The notes under the pieces: model-generated | Databases searched by the model: none | What the model was told of the DNA's origin: nothing | Seen by the model: only the letters and a program-made list of their open reading frames with translations | From: Mastigamoeba balamuthi | Lineage: Eukaryota > Evosea > Mastigamoebida > Mastigamoebidae | Assembly (NCBI GenBank): GCA_902651635.1 | Contig: CACRSC010000094.1 | Span: 8,320 to 72,319, forward strand | Length of the DNA stretch: 64,000 nucleotides | Reading direction: 5' to 3' | Program-made: the position numbers and the translations under genes | Shown here: positions 1 to 12,299 of the stretch, one piece after another | Layout: each line of letters begins with the position of its first letter | Position numbering within the stretch: the stretch's first letter is position 1

Positions 1-1192
1 TGAGACGCAGCAGCAGAGGCAAGGACAGACCCCGGGACAGCGCACGCAGCCAATGGGCTACGACGCCTCCGCGAGCAGCACAGAGCAGAGCGGCTGGGAA
101 GGGAACTTGGGGAGTTTGGGGAGTTGGGGGGCTGAGAGGGCAGATGCGCACTTGCCGTCCTCGTACTCTCCGCAGAGCGTGTGGGCCTCGAGGACGTCGC
201 CGAGGGCGCGCAGCTGCGGGGCCTGGGCGTCGATGGCGGCGGCCATGGCGGCGACGAGGTCCATGCCCTCGGGCACCTGCGCCGCCAGCCCCCGCGCGTC
301 GCCCGCGTCGGCGACCACGTGCGTGTTCTTGGAGCCCAGCACGTAGAGCACGCGGCCGGAGTCGCGGAAGCACGTCACGACGACGCTCTTGCCGTTGGCC
401 TTGTGCGTCACCACCGCGTGCGTGGCCTCGCGCATGCGGGCGCGGCTGCACATGTGCTCGGTGCTGCGGTGGCTCTGGCCCGCCTGGGCCTCGTCCTCCT
501 CGCCCGTGTCCAGCCCCGTGAACTTGGGCATGCCCTGCAGGCCAGTCGGCACAGCAGCACAGGTGCGTTGGAATTTCCCGTTATCGGTATGAAGGGTGAA
601 TTCCTTTCCCGATATCGGATATTTTCGCTGATACGTCACTGGACGGAAATCTGGGAAGAGATCGATGCGACAGATACGAGAATCTGGGGGGATCGCTGCC
701 ACGCACCCTGAGGATGCAGACGGGCTCTGCAGCGGGACCGTCCGACTCGCGCTGCACGGTGGCGAAGCAGCGCGGGACAAGCGACCTGAGCCTCGGGTAC
801 ATCTCGTACGTGCTGTCGTCGGGCCCGAACTGCTTCCTGGCCCTGCGGCCCCTGCGCAGGCACACCAGCCCCCGAAATCGGTTGATTTAGTTCCAAATAT
901 CCAGGCGATATCTGGGTGGAAGATACGCGAATCCGCCCACGTGGGGGATACGCGGCGGATACGAGCCCCGCAGCGGGTCGCACCTGCTGTCGACGACGGC
1001 GGCGCTGATGGAGGAGACGAGGTAGCCGGCCGAGGGGCGCTGGCGGACGGAGACGAGGGGCTGGCCCAGGTCGTCGAGGAGCAGGGCGCCCATGGCCGTC
1101 CGCTGCACGTGCTCCTCGGCGGCGGTCAGCCTGTGCGCCGCGGCCTCCCCGCTGCCGCCGCCTGCGGTCTGCTGTGTGGTGTCCTCGGCCAT
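1..1192 (-). CDS. RNA-ligase-like protein, 5' portion (3' end off the window)
   Basis: Starts at the ATG ending at 1192. Exons read 963-1192, 707-851 and 152-534, all in phase, with donors GTATCC, GTGCGT and GTGCGC; a further exon must lie at or beyond the left edge. Exon 3 carries GMPKFTGLD, then after about 40 residues THKANGKS, then YVLGSKNTHVV, and further on LCGEYEDGK. A K-x-N-G nucleotidyl-acceptor lysine followed about 20 residues later by a GSKN/CSKN stretch and then a GEY motif is the order seen in the adenylyltransferase domain of T4 Rnl1/tRNA-ligase-type RNA ligases. That suggests an ATP-dependent RNA end-joining enzyme. The roughly 125 residues encoded by exons 1-2 are not recognised. 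The assignment rests on short motifs, and the later motifs (IV, V) lie outside the window. Confidence 0.5.
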
Positions 1193-1593
1193 CACAATTG
1201 ACTGGTCTCTTGAATACAAGCGAATCCGCCAGATTCTCCCATCACAGATTTTCGAGTAAAGAAAAAGCAGAGAAATATCTTTGTGAATCAATCAAATGGT
1301 CACTTGGTTAAATTGTATTCACTCCTTCTGCTACCAGGAAGGGCAGGCCCTTGTGGGGTAAGGGCAATGAAGGGGGGGGGGGGGTGGTTGTGGGTCCTGG
1401 AAGAGTGTGTCCAGAGAAATCCAAGCAGTCTACTTCACCACTTCCGTGAGTACACATGTTTTGGCACGGTCAAATCCTAGTCAGCAACCACGAGAAAAGA
1501 AACTCAGAGGCAGAAGCACCCGTATTGAAGGTACAAGGTGTGCGAAATCCACTGATAGTTGGAGGAGGCGCTCCTCTTTGAGCTGATGTGTTC
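1193..1593. other. Intergenic, nothing recognised
   Basis: Region between the RNA-ligase-like start and the end of the first cyclase gene. It holds a G-homopolymer run near 1374-1386. I see no coding frame or RNA gene in it. Confidence 0.5.
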
Positions 1594-4241
1594 TCACGAG
1601 GGGCCGTGCGTTGAGGATGAGAAGTTGGCCAGTATTTTTGGTCCGGCGCTGTCCTCCGGGTGGCTTTCCACATACGCCCTTAGCTCATCTTCAGTGCACT
1701 CTCCCTTGCAGAGCCTTCCATCGATGTCTCTGTAGTTGTCGATCGTCCTCTGTGCAGCAGAGCTCAGCTGGGAGGTCTCACCCAGGAACTCGTGAACAGT
1801 CACAGGGGCAACGAACCCCCGGATGGTCGCCCGCCCCAGGCAGCGGAACGAGTACCTGCGCAGCCCACTGTCAGTGCTCTGCGGGAAAGCGCAGTCAAGG
1901 AGGGCACGCACGTGTCGCTACACTGGTCCCTGATGGCGTCGGTGACACAGTAGCGCGTGCCCAGCTCCTTGTTGAGCGACTCGAGGCGGGAGGCGAGGTT
2001 CACGCTATTCCCTGAGTGGATCACCTGTCAGTGCTCTGCGTCCGCTGCCCAAAGAGGGTCGCTACGACGCGCACCGAGCACCGTGTAGTTGAGGCGAGTG
2101 GAGCAGCCCACGTTTCCAGCAAAGACGGTGCCCGAGTGCCAGCCGACCCTGATGGACATCTCGAGGCCGTAGACCTTCTGGAACTTGGCGTTCAGAGTGC
2201 CCAGCGAGCAGTGCATCTCCCAGACGGCCCTGCACGACTTGAGCTCCGAGTCGGCGACGGGCTCGGGACAGCCCCAGAGCGCCATGATGCTGTCCCCGAT
2301 GTACTTGTCGATGATGGCCCCGTTGTCCTCGAGGGTCGTCGACATGGCTGCGCGTTTGGGTTTGAGTCTGTGGGCGTGTGCGGACGCGCTCCCCACTCAC
2401 AGTCGAACATCTCCTCGAGGATCTCGATGACCACGTTGGGGCCGTGCAGGTCCATCGTGGCCGTGAAGTTCACGACATCGAGGAACTGCGCGTTGCTGCC
2501 TGTGAGCGCCTGAAGGGCGGGCAAGCGGAGGTGTCGACGAGACTCACCAGCACTGTGGCGCGCATCTCCTTCACTCCCACTGCTGGCCGCAGCTTGTTCC
2601 GCACGAGGTTCTTGACGACCGTCATCGGCACGTACTTGGAACTACTGGAGAGTGAGACAGGAGATGTGAGTATATGTTGCGCACAAGGCAGACAACGTGT
2701 AGGACATCTTCATCGCCTCCTTCTCCAGCTGCGCAGAGGCTGTGAGACTGCACTGCGAGTGTCTGGAGCGGTGCAGGAACGCACGTGGTAGACCTCCTTG
2801 ATGGAGCTCCTCCTGGGCGTCTGGAAGGCGTCGCCCGAGAGCGCTGAGAGGTTCATGAGGGACACCTGGTGCATCTGCTGTGTGACCTCTGCCAGCGGCC
2901 CCACGATCCTGAACCCCAGAAGCGTCGCTAGCGCAACGGCCACCAGCGACACGACCACTGTCACCGAGACTACGATGGCCACGGTGGCCTTTGTCTTGGC
3001 CCTGGCTCTGTCGTTCTCCTGCTGCATCTTGCCCAGGAAGTCCGCCTTGGGAGTCACCAACACAATCCACCACGACAGGTCCCCGTTGCGCGCCACGATG
3101 GCCGCGTCCACGAACGTGTCGCTGTCGAACACGAAGTGCGCCTCGCACATGACGTTGCTGCACTGCGACATCCAGCTTGCCATGATGTCCCGTACGCTCG
3201 CGTTGGGGCTGTTGGCCACCGGGATGGGATCACCCGCTGAGTCCGTCGTGACGATGCCCGGCGACGCGGTGACCATCTGGTGCTGGTCGTTGACGAGCAT
3301 CGACCAGCCGTGGGCCGTGTGCTTGGTCTTGGCGAAGTACTCCTCGAGCCAGCGGACGCTGAAGGTGAACATGGCCATGCAGTGGTACCGCCGGTCGGGG
3401 CACGGGATGAGCTGCGTGTACGACAGCAGCATGCCGTCCATCGCCGAGGCCGCGCGGAAAGGCCCGGTCCACGCGACGCCACCGGAGTTGTGGTAGACGC
3501 CGCGGATCCACCAGGAGCGCGCGGTGACATTGTAGTTCTCGATGGTCCGCGAGACCTCACTCGTCGGGACAGTCAGGTTGATGTACTTGTAGAACGTGTA
3601 GTTGAGCGACACCTCCGAGTCGGAGAAGCTGTACTCGGGGAACGAGCCCACCTCGGCGACCTCAGTGAACATGTGCGCCCCACGGGCGTTGGTGTACGCG
3701 AGGTTCTATTTGCGGAGTCGGCCACCGAGTGAGTAGGTGAGTAGAGGAGGACGAAGGCGAATGAGGCGAATTGCGTATTGCCCACAATGCTGAGGAAGAT
3801 CGGGAAGTTGACGCGCAGCGGGAGCAGCAGCGACCGCAGCTTGGCAGTGTATTGGTAGGTGCTGCCGTTGAGCACCTGCGAGGGCACCTCGTGCCTGAGG
3901 ATGCCCGCCAGGGTTTCGGGCTGCGAGAGCTGCACGGAGATGTTGGCGACGGCCCGCGCGATGATCACCGTGCGGAACGCCAGCACCTGCTCCTCGATCG
4001 ACTGCGCTGCCGTGTCCGAGAGGTCGCTGGTCGTGACCACCCAGAGCGACGCGATGGGTGCGATGGAGAGCAGAATAACCGCCGCGGTCACCGCGCCGAC
4101 GGCCACCGGGACCGCCCGCTGCAGCGATATCACGCTCTGGGGGCGGTCATCCCTGTCCTTGGCCGTGTGCAGCGCCGTGCTGGAGCTGAAGACGCTGCTC
4201 TTGTCTCTGGCTGTGGTGCTTGGCTTGCCGCGTGTCATCAT
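1594..4241 (-). CDS. Receptor-type class III nucleotidyl (probably adenylyl) cyclase, paralog 1
   Basis: Makes a cyclic nucleotide from ATP or GTP at the plasma membrane. Reading from 4241: short cytoplasmic N-terminus, TM1 (LQRAVPVAVGAVTAA... region), an extracellular Cache-like region of about 330 residues with ARSWWIRGVYHN and repeated N-x-S/T sites, TM2 near 2905-2990, a HAMP-like juxtamembrane stretch (GPLAEVTQQMHQ), then the catalytic domain. Catalytic signatures: FLDVVNFTA (first metal Asp), IDKYIGDSIMALWG (second Asp; Lys at the purine-selecting position), NYTVLG (Thr at the second selecting position), and VNLASRLE (transition-state Asn and Arg). The Lys/Thr pair is usual for bacterial-type adenylyl cyclases, so ATP is the likely substrate. 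About eight exons with small introns; donors include GTGCGT and GTGAGT. A conserved C-terminal tail of about 85 residues (FRCLGRATIRGF onward) ends in TGA at 1594. Part of a three-gene cluster. Confidence 0.85.
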
Positions 4242-4742
4242 TGCTCTTAGGGCTATTTTTGTGCGACTGACCAGCTGCGGCGGCGGAAAACGAAGTCGAT
4301 TTCGGGCATGCCCAAAACTGTCACTGAATACCTTGGCGGTAGCTCGTCAATGAAGCGAGCCATCGCCACGGCTCACCGCCGTGCGCTAAAGCTGCTCGTA
4401 GCGTGCCGTCTGTGAGGGCAGTCTCTCTACACTGATATCACTCAACCTCGCCTTCATCCTTTCTCTCCCCCTGCTTTTCCTTAGGCGAGGTGTTATTTTG
4501 GCCATTATCCATATTTTCACACTTTACGGTGCCTCGGGAGTCAGTGTCCACAGACAGCCAGCGCGGGCGAAATTGACTGTATCAGTTATTAGCCGGTATC
4601 AGCGCTGTAAACTCTGACAGTCCATTAGTTTGAAGGGTGTGCATACACTTTTAGGAAATGCCCGCCTTCAGTCGGCGGGTCCGATTTCAGGCACAACTTC
4701 TAATTGTGGTGCCAAGTACACCTGTGGACAAAGGAGTAGAGC
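4242..4742. promoter_or_regulatory. Shared intergenic region between divergent cyclases 1 and 2
   Basis: About 500 bp separates the start codons of two head-to-head cyclase paralogs, so both promoters must lie here. The segment 4440-4640 is clearly AT-richer than the flanking exons. No specific operator or TATA motif can be called with confidence. Confidence 0.4.
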
Positions 4743-7275
4743 ATGAGCCTCAGCCAGCCAGCCAGTGGGAGGAGCAGAACAAGCGCCGGGAGCTGTCGAT
4801 ACCCGCAGCAAAGCGGTGGAGGTTCTTGGGGGAGGCACAGCCTTGTGTCGCTGCAGAGGGCTGTGCCAGTCGCTGTTGGGACCGTCACAGCAGTGGTCAT
4901 CCTTCTCTCTATCGCGCCAATAGCGTCGCTCTGGGTGGTCACGACCAACGACCTCTCGGACACGGCGGCGCTGTCGATCGAGGAGCAGGTGCTAGCGTTC
5001 CGCTCGGTGGTCGTCGCCCGGGCCGTCGCCAACATCTCCGTGCAGCTCTCGCAGACCGACACCCTGGCGGGAATACTCCGGCTCAAGATGCCCCCGCACG
5101 TGCTCAACGGCAGCGTGTACGAGCACCTCGATGAGCTTCGCTCCATCTTCCTGCCGCTGCGCATGAACTACCCCTACTTCCTGAGCATTGTGCGATAAAC
5201 ACTTTGCGCCGGTCGGCCATTTCCTCACCGCCCTGCCATAAATAGAACGTGGACTACACAAACGCCAGGGGGTCGCACATGTACGGCGAGGTCGCCGTGG
5301 CGGGGTCAGTCCCAGAATACAGCTACGAGGACTCGGAGGTGTCGCTGAACCTCACGTTCTACAAGTACGCCAACCTGACGGTTCCCACGGGCATCGTCTC
5401 CCGCATCAACTCCTTCTACAACATCACCGCGCGGCCCTGGTGGATCCGAGGTGTCTACCACAACGTCGGGGGCGTGGGATGGACTGGGCCATACCCGTCG
5501 GCAACCGCTTCAGACGGCCTCATCCTGTCGTACACGCAGCTGATCGACTGTCCCGACCGGCGGTACCACTGCATGGCCATGTTCACCATCAGCGTCCGCT
5601 GGCTCAAGGCCTTCTTCGCCGAGACCAAGCACACGGCCCACGGCTGGTCGTTCCTCGTCAACGACCAGCTCCAGATGGTCACCGCGTCGCCGGGCATTGT
5701 CACGACGGACTCGCGCGGACAGCCCATCCCCGTGGCCAACAGCCCCAACGCAAGCGTACGGGACGTCATGGCAAGCTGGATGTCCGCGTGCGGTAACGTC
5801 ATGTGCGAGGCGCACTTCGTGCACGAGGGCGAGACGTTCGTGGACACGGCCATCGCGGCGCGCAACGGGGACCTGTCGTGGTGGATTGTGCTGGTGACGC
5901 CCAAGGCGGACTTCCTGGGCAGGATGCAGCAGGAGAACGACAGAGCCAGGGCCAAGACACGGGACACCGTTGCCGCGGTCGTCTCTGCGACGGCAGCGAT
6001 GTCACTCATTGCAATCGCCTCAGCGACGCTGCTGGGACTCAGGATCGTGCGGCCACTGGCGGAGGTCACCGAGCAGATGCACCAGGTGTCCCTCATGAAC
6101 CTCTCATCGCTCACAGGAGATGCATTCTCAACGCCCAGAAGGAGTACCATCAAGGAAGTGTACTATGTATGGACTCCAATGCAATTATCCCACCTTTCAG
6201 GAGAGTACTTACTGCGCTCCTCAGCTGGAGAAAGAGGCAGAGAAGATGTCGGACACGCTCTCTGCATTGTGAGAACAGATCGAATCACCTCCTGCTAACT
6301 CACAGCAAGCTCAAAATACGTGCCCATGGCCGTCGTGAAGAGTCTGGTGCGTAACAAACTGCGCCCCGCTGTTGGCGTCAAGGAGATGCAGGCGACAATT
6401 CTGGTGAGATGCTCATAGAAGGGCATTAGTCTCACATAGTGGGCAGTTTCTTGATGTTGTGAACTTTACATCTGCCATGAATAGATTCGGGCCCGACACG
6501 ATAATAGTTGTTCTGGAGGAAATGTTCGACAGTACGCAGGTTCTACTTCTGGTGTCTGACGCATCGGCAGGTATGTCCACGATCCTGGAACAGAACGGGG
6601 CGGTAATAGACAAGTACATTGGCGACAGTATCATGGCACTGTGGGGTTGCCCCGAGCCTGTTGATGAGGCCGAGCTCAAGTCTTGTAAAGCTGTTTGGGA
6701 TATCCGCCTCTCACAGAAAGCCATGAACATCAAGTTCCAGAAGACATTTGGCTTCGAACTCGGCATAAGGGTTGGATGGCATTCTGGTCTTGTATTTGCT
6801 GGAAATGTGGGTTGTTCTACTCGTCTTAACTACACAGTTCTTGGTAGACATTTGTATCTGGTCTTCGATTCACCAATTCCTAGGTAATACTGTCAATCTA
6901 GCTTCCCGCCTGGAATCTCTAAACAAGGAATATGAGACACAATATTGTGTCACTGACTCCATTCGACAGAAATGTAGCCAGAGGTAGGGTAACCGTTTGG
7001 CTTCGCGAATCTCATATGTTGGTTCTAGCTTTGCTTTTCGGTGCCTGGGCAGAACATCTATTAGAGGCTTCTCGTTACCTGTGACAGTTCATGAGTTTGT
7101 TGGAAAACGATCTGAACTCAGTCAGGAGAGCCAGGCAATGCTGGAGAACTATGCTGACATCGATGAGAAACTGTGCAAGGGAGAAGATATCAGAGAGGAG
7201 CTGAAGCTGTATATCTCTGAACATTCTGAGGATTGTGCTGGACTGCATGTTCTCTCACACCTTGGCAAGTTCTGA
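4743..7275 (+). CDS. Receptor-type class III nucleotidyl (probably adenylyl) cyclase, paralog 2
   Basis: Same architecture as its neighbours: N-terminal TM (LQRAVPVAVGTVTAV), Cache-like ectodomain (ARPWWIRGVYHNVGG), TM2 near 5960-6040, HAMP-like linker, cyclase domain, and a shared C-terminal tail. Exons read 4743-5189, 5246-6166, 6225-6268, 6310-6403, 6447-6531, 6571-6843, 6894-6983 and 7029-7275. Phases agree throughout, and introns are only about 39-60 nt. Catalytic motifs FLDVVNFTS, IDKYIGDSIMALWG, TRLNYTVLG and VNLASRLE are complete, so the enzyme should be active. Lys and Thr at the purine-selecting sites favour ATP. The last four exons are less GC-rich than the ectodomain exon. Divergent from paralog 1 and convergent with paralog 3. 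Confidence 0.85.
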
Positions 7276-8463
7276 ATAGAATGATATGTTTGAATCTGAA
7301 ATGGACTAATGGCAACTTTGTCCCTTTCACTACCAATGAGGAATAAGCCCGGGGGAAAGATGGTGTGAGAGGAGAGCAGTTGCGTTGTGGGGCCTGGGGA
7401 GTTTGTCCGGGGTCGTCCTCTTTTTTTGTTTGTGCTTTTCGTGGGGGCCGCGATGGGTCCTGGAAGGTCGATGGGTGAGGTTGTGTTGATGTTTGCCAAA
7501 GTGCGTCTCTGGGATTGATTTCTTGTGAAGGCAGGTATTGTGACTTGATTGGTCGGCGTGGCGAGTGTGGCCATGTATGCAATGGAGGAAAGGTTCTTGT
7601 ACAATGAATTCCTTTCCTCTGTGGGTGGATTTTCGGGGCGTAGGTATGGGGGTGCACACGTATCGGGGGGTTTTGGGGATGTCCCGTTTGAGGGCTTTGT
7701 GGTCATTGATGTTGCCCTGAGAGCTCATTTCGTCTTTCCTTTTCTGCATAACCATGCTTCTTGTTGTATGGTCTGCTGTTGAACCGGGTTCCTTTTCTTA
7801 ACCCAGGCCCCATATGCAATAGTGTACTGGATAGGAATGACACGCATGTTCTGTTAGCTTGTTAGTGGACCCAGAATTTTAGTTCGCCTGGAGGATGTCA
7901 AAATGTTCCATAGCAGAAAGTACTTTACCCTGTCTGTTTTTGGCAGTGCCATTGGCGTTGTTCAAAAGCTACTTTGTTGCAAAAGGTCATAACGGGTCAG
8001 TTCAGTGAAGGTGGCTTGGTCCTTTCATATTATCCAGGCTATTTTGGGAATTATTGAAAAGCAGTATGTCTGCTGTGCGTAGTCACTAAGGCTTGGTACC
8101 ACTGAAGACCACTTTTTCGAGCTGGCTTCCTGGCCTTTTCGTTGAGAGCCGGGGGAACCTGATGTGTTTTCTTGTGTTTCTTGTCTGCAGAGCAGCAGTC
8201 TAGGCGTGCATGTGCTACCGTGCTATACGTGATAATACGTTAGATGGTGGCCCCCCATGGGTTCAGTTTCTCTGTAATTCCGCTTTCCTGTCGTTTCTAT
8301 GAACTCTTTCTCCATTGTAGGACCGATTTCCGCTCTTCACACAGCTCTGCACGCATTTTCAGTGCCCCCACGAGTGAGAGGAACCAAGTGGGCTGTCAAT
8401 AACTTACCAGCTCACAACCTTACGTTCAAATTTCAGTCAAATGCAAATGACGAACAATTCAGA
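7276..8463. other. AT-richer intergenic region, no gene recognised
   Basis: Lies between the convergent ends of cyclases 2 and 3 and is less GC-rich than both. Several open frames of 90-185 codons occur on the minus strand at 7149-7755, but their composition (Pro, Thr, Ser, His, Lys) and overlap in three frames suggest chance. No transposase, RNA gene or terminal repeat was found. Confidence 0.4.
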
Positions 8464-11023
8464 TCAATTATTGGAATCAGATGAGTGGTTGGCATGGTTG
8501 ATGAGAATGTGACGTGCAGCAACGTCATCGGGATGTTCATCCACATATACTCTCAGCTCCTCGTCAGTACAATCTCCAGTGCACAGCTTCTGGTCAACAC
8601 TGGAGAAATCACAGAGTATGGCCTGATTTTCGTGGCTCAGCTCGGACCTCATTCCCAGGAACTCGTGCACAGTCACAGGATAAGCGAATCCGCGGATTGT
8701 TGATTTCCCCAGGCATCGAAATGCAAATCTGAAATGGCTGAGAAGAAAGAAGAGAATAAAGCAAGAGGTACTTGTCATTGCATTTGCTCCTGATTGAATC
8801 TGTAACACAGTATTGGGTTCCCATTTCCTTGTTCAACGACTCGAGGCGTGATGCGAGGTTGACGGAGTTACCTATATGGTTGCTCAGTCCTAAATTAGAT
8901 ATTTCACCCCCGTGTACCGAGGACTGTATAGTTCAGGCGCGTAGTGCATCCGACATTTCCCGCATAGACGGGGCCAGAGTGCCATCCAATCCTAATGTCC
9001 ATCTTGAAACCTTTATCCTTAAGAAACGTCACGTTCATTCTGGCTAGTGAGCAGTGGATTTCCCAGACAGCCTGGCATGATAAGTGTTCGGCATTTTCAA
9101 CGGGTTCGGGGCAGCCCCATAGCGCCATGATGCTGTCCCCAATGTATTTGTCTATGATGGCCCCATTATCTTCGAGTGCTATAGACATCGCTGGTCTGAG
9201 TGTCAGATATGAGGGCATTTCTGACGTGTCTTACAATCAAACATCTCCTCCAGCATCACAATAATCACATCTGGACCGTATGCGTCCATCGAGGCAGTGA
9301 AATTAACCACGTCAAGAAACTAATTCTCGTGAGAATATGTAATAGAGCAGGCTGCAACATACTAGAATCGTTGCCTTCATTTCCTTGACTCCCACAGCCG
9401 GTCGCAGCTTGTTTCGAACGAGGTTCTTCACGACAGTCATTGGAACGTACTTCGAACTGAAGAGGAGTAAGCCAAGCAAGGATTTGAGATCGTACAAGGC
9501 AGATAGTGTGTTGGACATCTTGAGTGCCTCCTTCTCCAGCTGATGAAAGGAGAGTCATTGGTACAGTCTGTCGAGAGTATTACGCACACTGTAAACCTCC
9601 TTGATGGAGCTCCTCCTGGGAGTCGAGAACGCACTCCCTTTGAGTGAGAGCGCACTGAGGTTCATGAGAGACACCTGGTGCATCTGCTGTGTGACCTCTG
9701 CCAGCGGCCTCACTATCCTGAACCCCAGTAGTGTCGCTGTTATGATGGCTATGATCGACATGGCCACCGTCACCGAGACGACGATGGCCACGGTGACCCT
9801 TGTCTTGGCCCTGGCTCTGTCGTTCTCCTGCTGCATCCTGCCCAGGAAGTCCGCCTTGGGCGTCACCAGCACAATCCACCACGACAGGTCCCCGTTGCGC
9901 GCCGCGATGGCCGTGTCCACGAACGTGTCACCCCCGTGCACGTAGTGTGCCTCGCACATGACGCTGCCGCATGAGGACATCCAGCTGGCCATGACGTCCC
10001 GCACGGATGCGTTGGGGCAACTGGACGCCAGTATGGGCTGCCCCTTTGCGTCTGTCGTGACGAATCCGGGGGACGCTGTGACCATCTGGAGCTGGTCGTT
10101 GACGAGGAACGACCAGCCGTGGGCCGTGTGCTTGGTCTCGGCGAAGAAGGCCTTGAGCCAGCGGACGCTGATGGTGAACATGGCCATGCAGTGGTACCGC
10201 CGGTCGGGACAGTCGATCAGCTGCGTGTACGACAGCAGGTTGCCATCCGACGGGGTGGCAGAGGGGAACGGCCCAGTCCATCCCACGCCCCCGACGTTGT
10301 GGTAGACACCTCGGATCCACCAGGGGCGTGCAGTGATGTTGTAGAAGGAGTTGATGCGGGAGACGATGCCCGTGGGGACCGTCAGGTTGGCGTACTTGTA
10401 GAACGTGAGGTTCAGCGACACCTCCGAGTCCTCGTAGCTGTACTCGGGGTACGACCCGGCCACGGCGACCTCGCCGTACATGTGCGACCCCCTGGCGTTG
10501 GTGTAGTCCACGTTCTATTTTTGGCTCTGGGGTGAGGAAATGACCGACCCATGCAAAGTGTTTATCGCACAATGCTCAGGAAGTAGGGGTAGTTCATGCG
10601 CAGCGGCAGGAAGATGGAGCGCAGCTCGTCGAGGTGCTCGTACACGCTGCCGTTGAGCACGTGCGGGGGCACTTCGAGGCGGAGGATTCCCGCCAGGGTG
10701 TCGGTCTGCGAGAGCTGCACGGAGATGTTGGCGACGGCCCGGGCGACGACCACCGAGCGGAACGCCAGCACCTGCTCCTCGATCGACAGCGCCGCCGTGT
10801 CCGAGAGGTCGTTGGTCGTGACCACCCAGAGCGACGCGATGGGCGCGATGGAGATGACGATCACGAAGGCCGTCACTGCGCCCACTGCCACCGGCACCGC
10901 CCGCTGCAGCGACAGGCGGAACCCGTGGCTGTCTGGAGCATCCACGTCGCTGCGGGTGGAGTTACCCCTGCTCCTGGAGATGCTGTGCGAGTGCTGTGAG
11001 GCTCTGCCGATGTCCTTTCTCAT
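8464..11023 (-). CDS. Receptor-type class III nucleotidyl (probably adenylyl) cyclase, paralog 3
   Basis: ATG at 11021-11023 (MRKDIGRASQHSHS). TM1 and the first ectodomain exon end at LSI before a GTGCGATAAACAC donor identical to that of paralog 2. The second exon (about 9600-10520) encodes the rest of the Cache-like ectodomain, TM2 and a HAMP-like linker. Small exons then give LEKEALKMSNTLSAL, FSKYVPMTVVKNLV and FLDVVNFTASMDAYG, followed by IDKYIGDSIMALWG, TTRLNYTVLG and VNLASRLE. All catalytic residues are present. The ectodomain is nearly identical to that of paralog 2, including intron positions, and less similar to paralog 1, so duplication of 2 and 3 is more recent. TGA at 8464-8466. 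Confidence 0.85.
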
Positions 11024-11254
11024 CGCGGCGGCTTCTATTTCAAAGTGAAGGCAATTACGCAATGGCAGTGCTATTTTCGGCCGGTCTCATAACTCTTGAT
11101 CAAGGCATACCGCCAATATTTCACAGCAGCCTCGCGTGATTTGGAGACCGTTGTGTACTTTCATGTCCAAATTCGCCAAAAATGGGTGTGGACAGAAGCC
11201 CGAGCGCCCTTGGCACCCGCGCTGGGGCGGGCAGGTGGGATACGAATTAATGTG

Positions 11255-11823
11255 TCAGCACACACCAGATGGCGCGGCTGGGGCTGCGCCAAGGCTGCCA
11301 AAGCAGGGGAAAATGAAGGGTGGCGGTTGAAGCTCGGCATGGGGATCGAAAGCCCCAGCCTCGACCGCCTCAGCCTCTGCGTTGTCTCCCCCGGGCATCC
11401 GCCACCGCCGTCTTCCACCTCGGGGGTGCGGCACAGAGACCTTGCGGGCTCCAGCGGTCGTCCACGGCACCGTGACGGCGTCGCCCGCGTTGCCTGACGT
11501 CGACGATGCCCCCGAGAGCACCGCGACGCTCACCAACGTCGGCAGCAGCGTGCGGCCCGTCAGCGCAAACGTGGCTATAAACGGCACGTCGGCGACGTTA
11601 GCAGCCTTGAAGCGGTCATGAGCAGCGTGTACGTGCACTGCTGCACTGCAGCCATGCAGTGCTCGTGGCACGCGGGCAATAGGACCGTGCGGGCACTGTC
11701 GAGGCCCACGAGGGCGACGCCCATCGGTGCCGCATTGTTGTTGCGCAGCGTCGACACCAGTGAGTAGTGCACTCCATACCGACGATTAGCGCTCTGTGTG
11801 GCAGCGCTGCTGACCGTCGCCAC
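11255..11823 (-). pseudogene. Unassigned coding remnant
   Basis: Two overlapping minus-strand frames (11575-11823 and 11255-11671) are GC-rich and read like protein: SANRRYGVHYSLVSTLRNN followed in another frame by FKAANVADVPFIATFAL. Neither has a clear start, splice signals or a family I know. It may be a decayed gene or exons of a gene I cannot delimit. The rest of 11024-12299 shows nothing recognisable. Confidence 0.2.
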
Positions 11824-12299
11824 GGCTGACGAGGGCAGCGAGCTTGGAGACAGAGCCTCGCCCTCACCACCACTCCTTCTCGTTCCACCATGCCCTCACC
11901 ATCTTATCAACACGCTCTGCTCCTCGGCCACTGCTTGGCTGGTCGATTCCTGTCAGATGCATCGTTTTTCCTGCAGATTCGGCGGCCGCAACTCACTCCA
12001 ACTCAGGAACAGGTTGAGTTACTTCACTCACCCTGCCGACCCTAGGATGAACAAAGGCAGTCACCGGACGTCAAACGGGGACTTGGTTAGGTCAGGTTTG
12101 GGAAATGATCAAATACGCAGACTTCCTGACCACGCCTCTGGCGGATTTCACCCTTTGACACTCGCCCGTACCAAATGGGTGAAGGGTGAGGCAAGCTGCG
12201 GTCGAGAAATTGGGAGGTGAATTGAAGAATCAATTTGCTTGTGTAATCAGAAGCGGGCTGAACAGTTAGGGTTAAACGCTTTCGGGAGGTGTGGTGCGC

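Noticed and set aside
7149-7755. Pro/Thr-rich minus-strand frames as a mucin-like gene
   Set aside because: Three overlapping frames are open at once in this stretch, none has splice signals or a signal peptide, so they are likely chance.
7780-7800. GGGTTCC stretch as a tRNA T-arm
   Set aside because: No matching acceptor or anticodon stem nearby; no tRNA fold.
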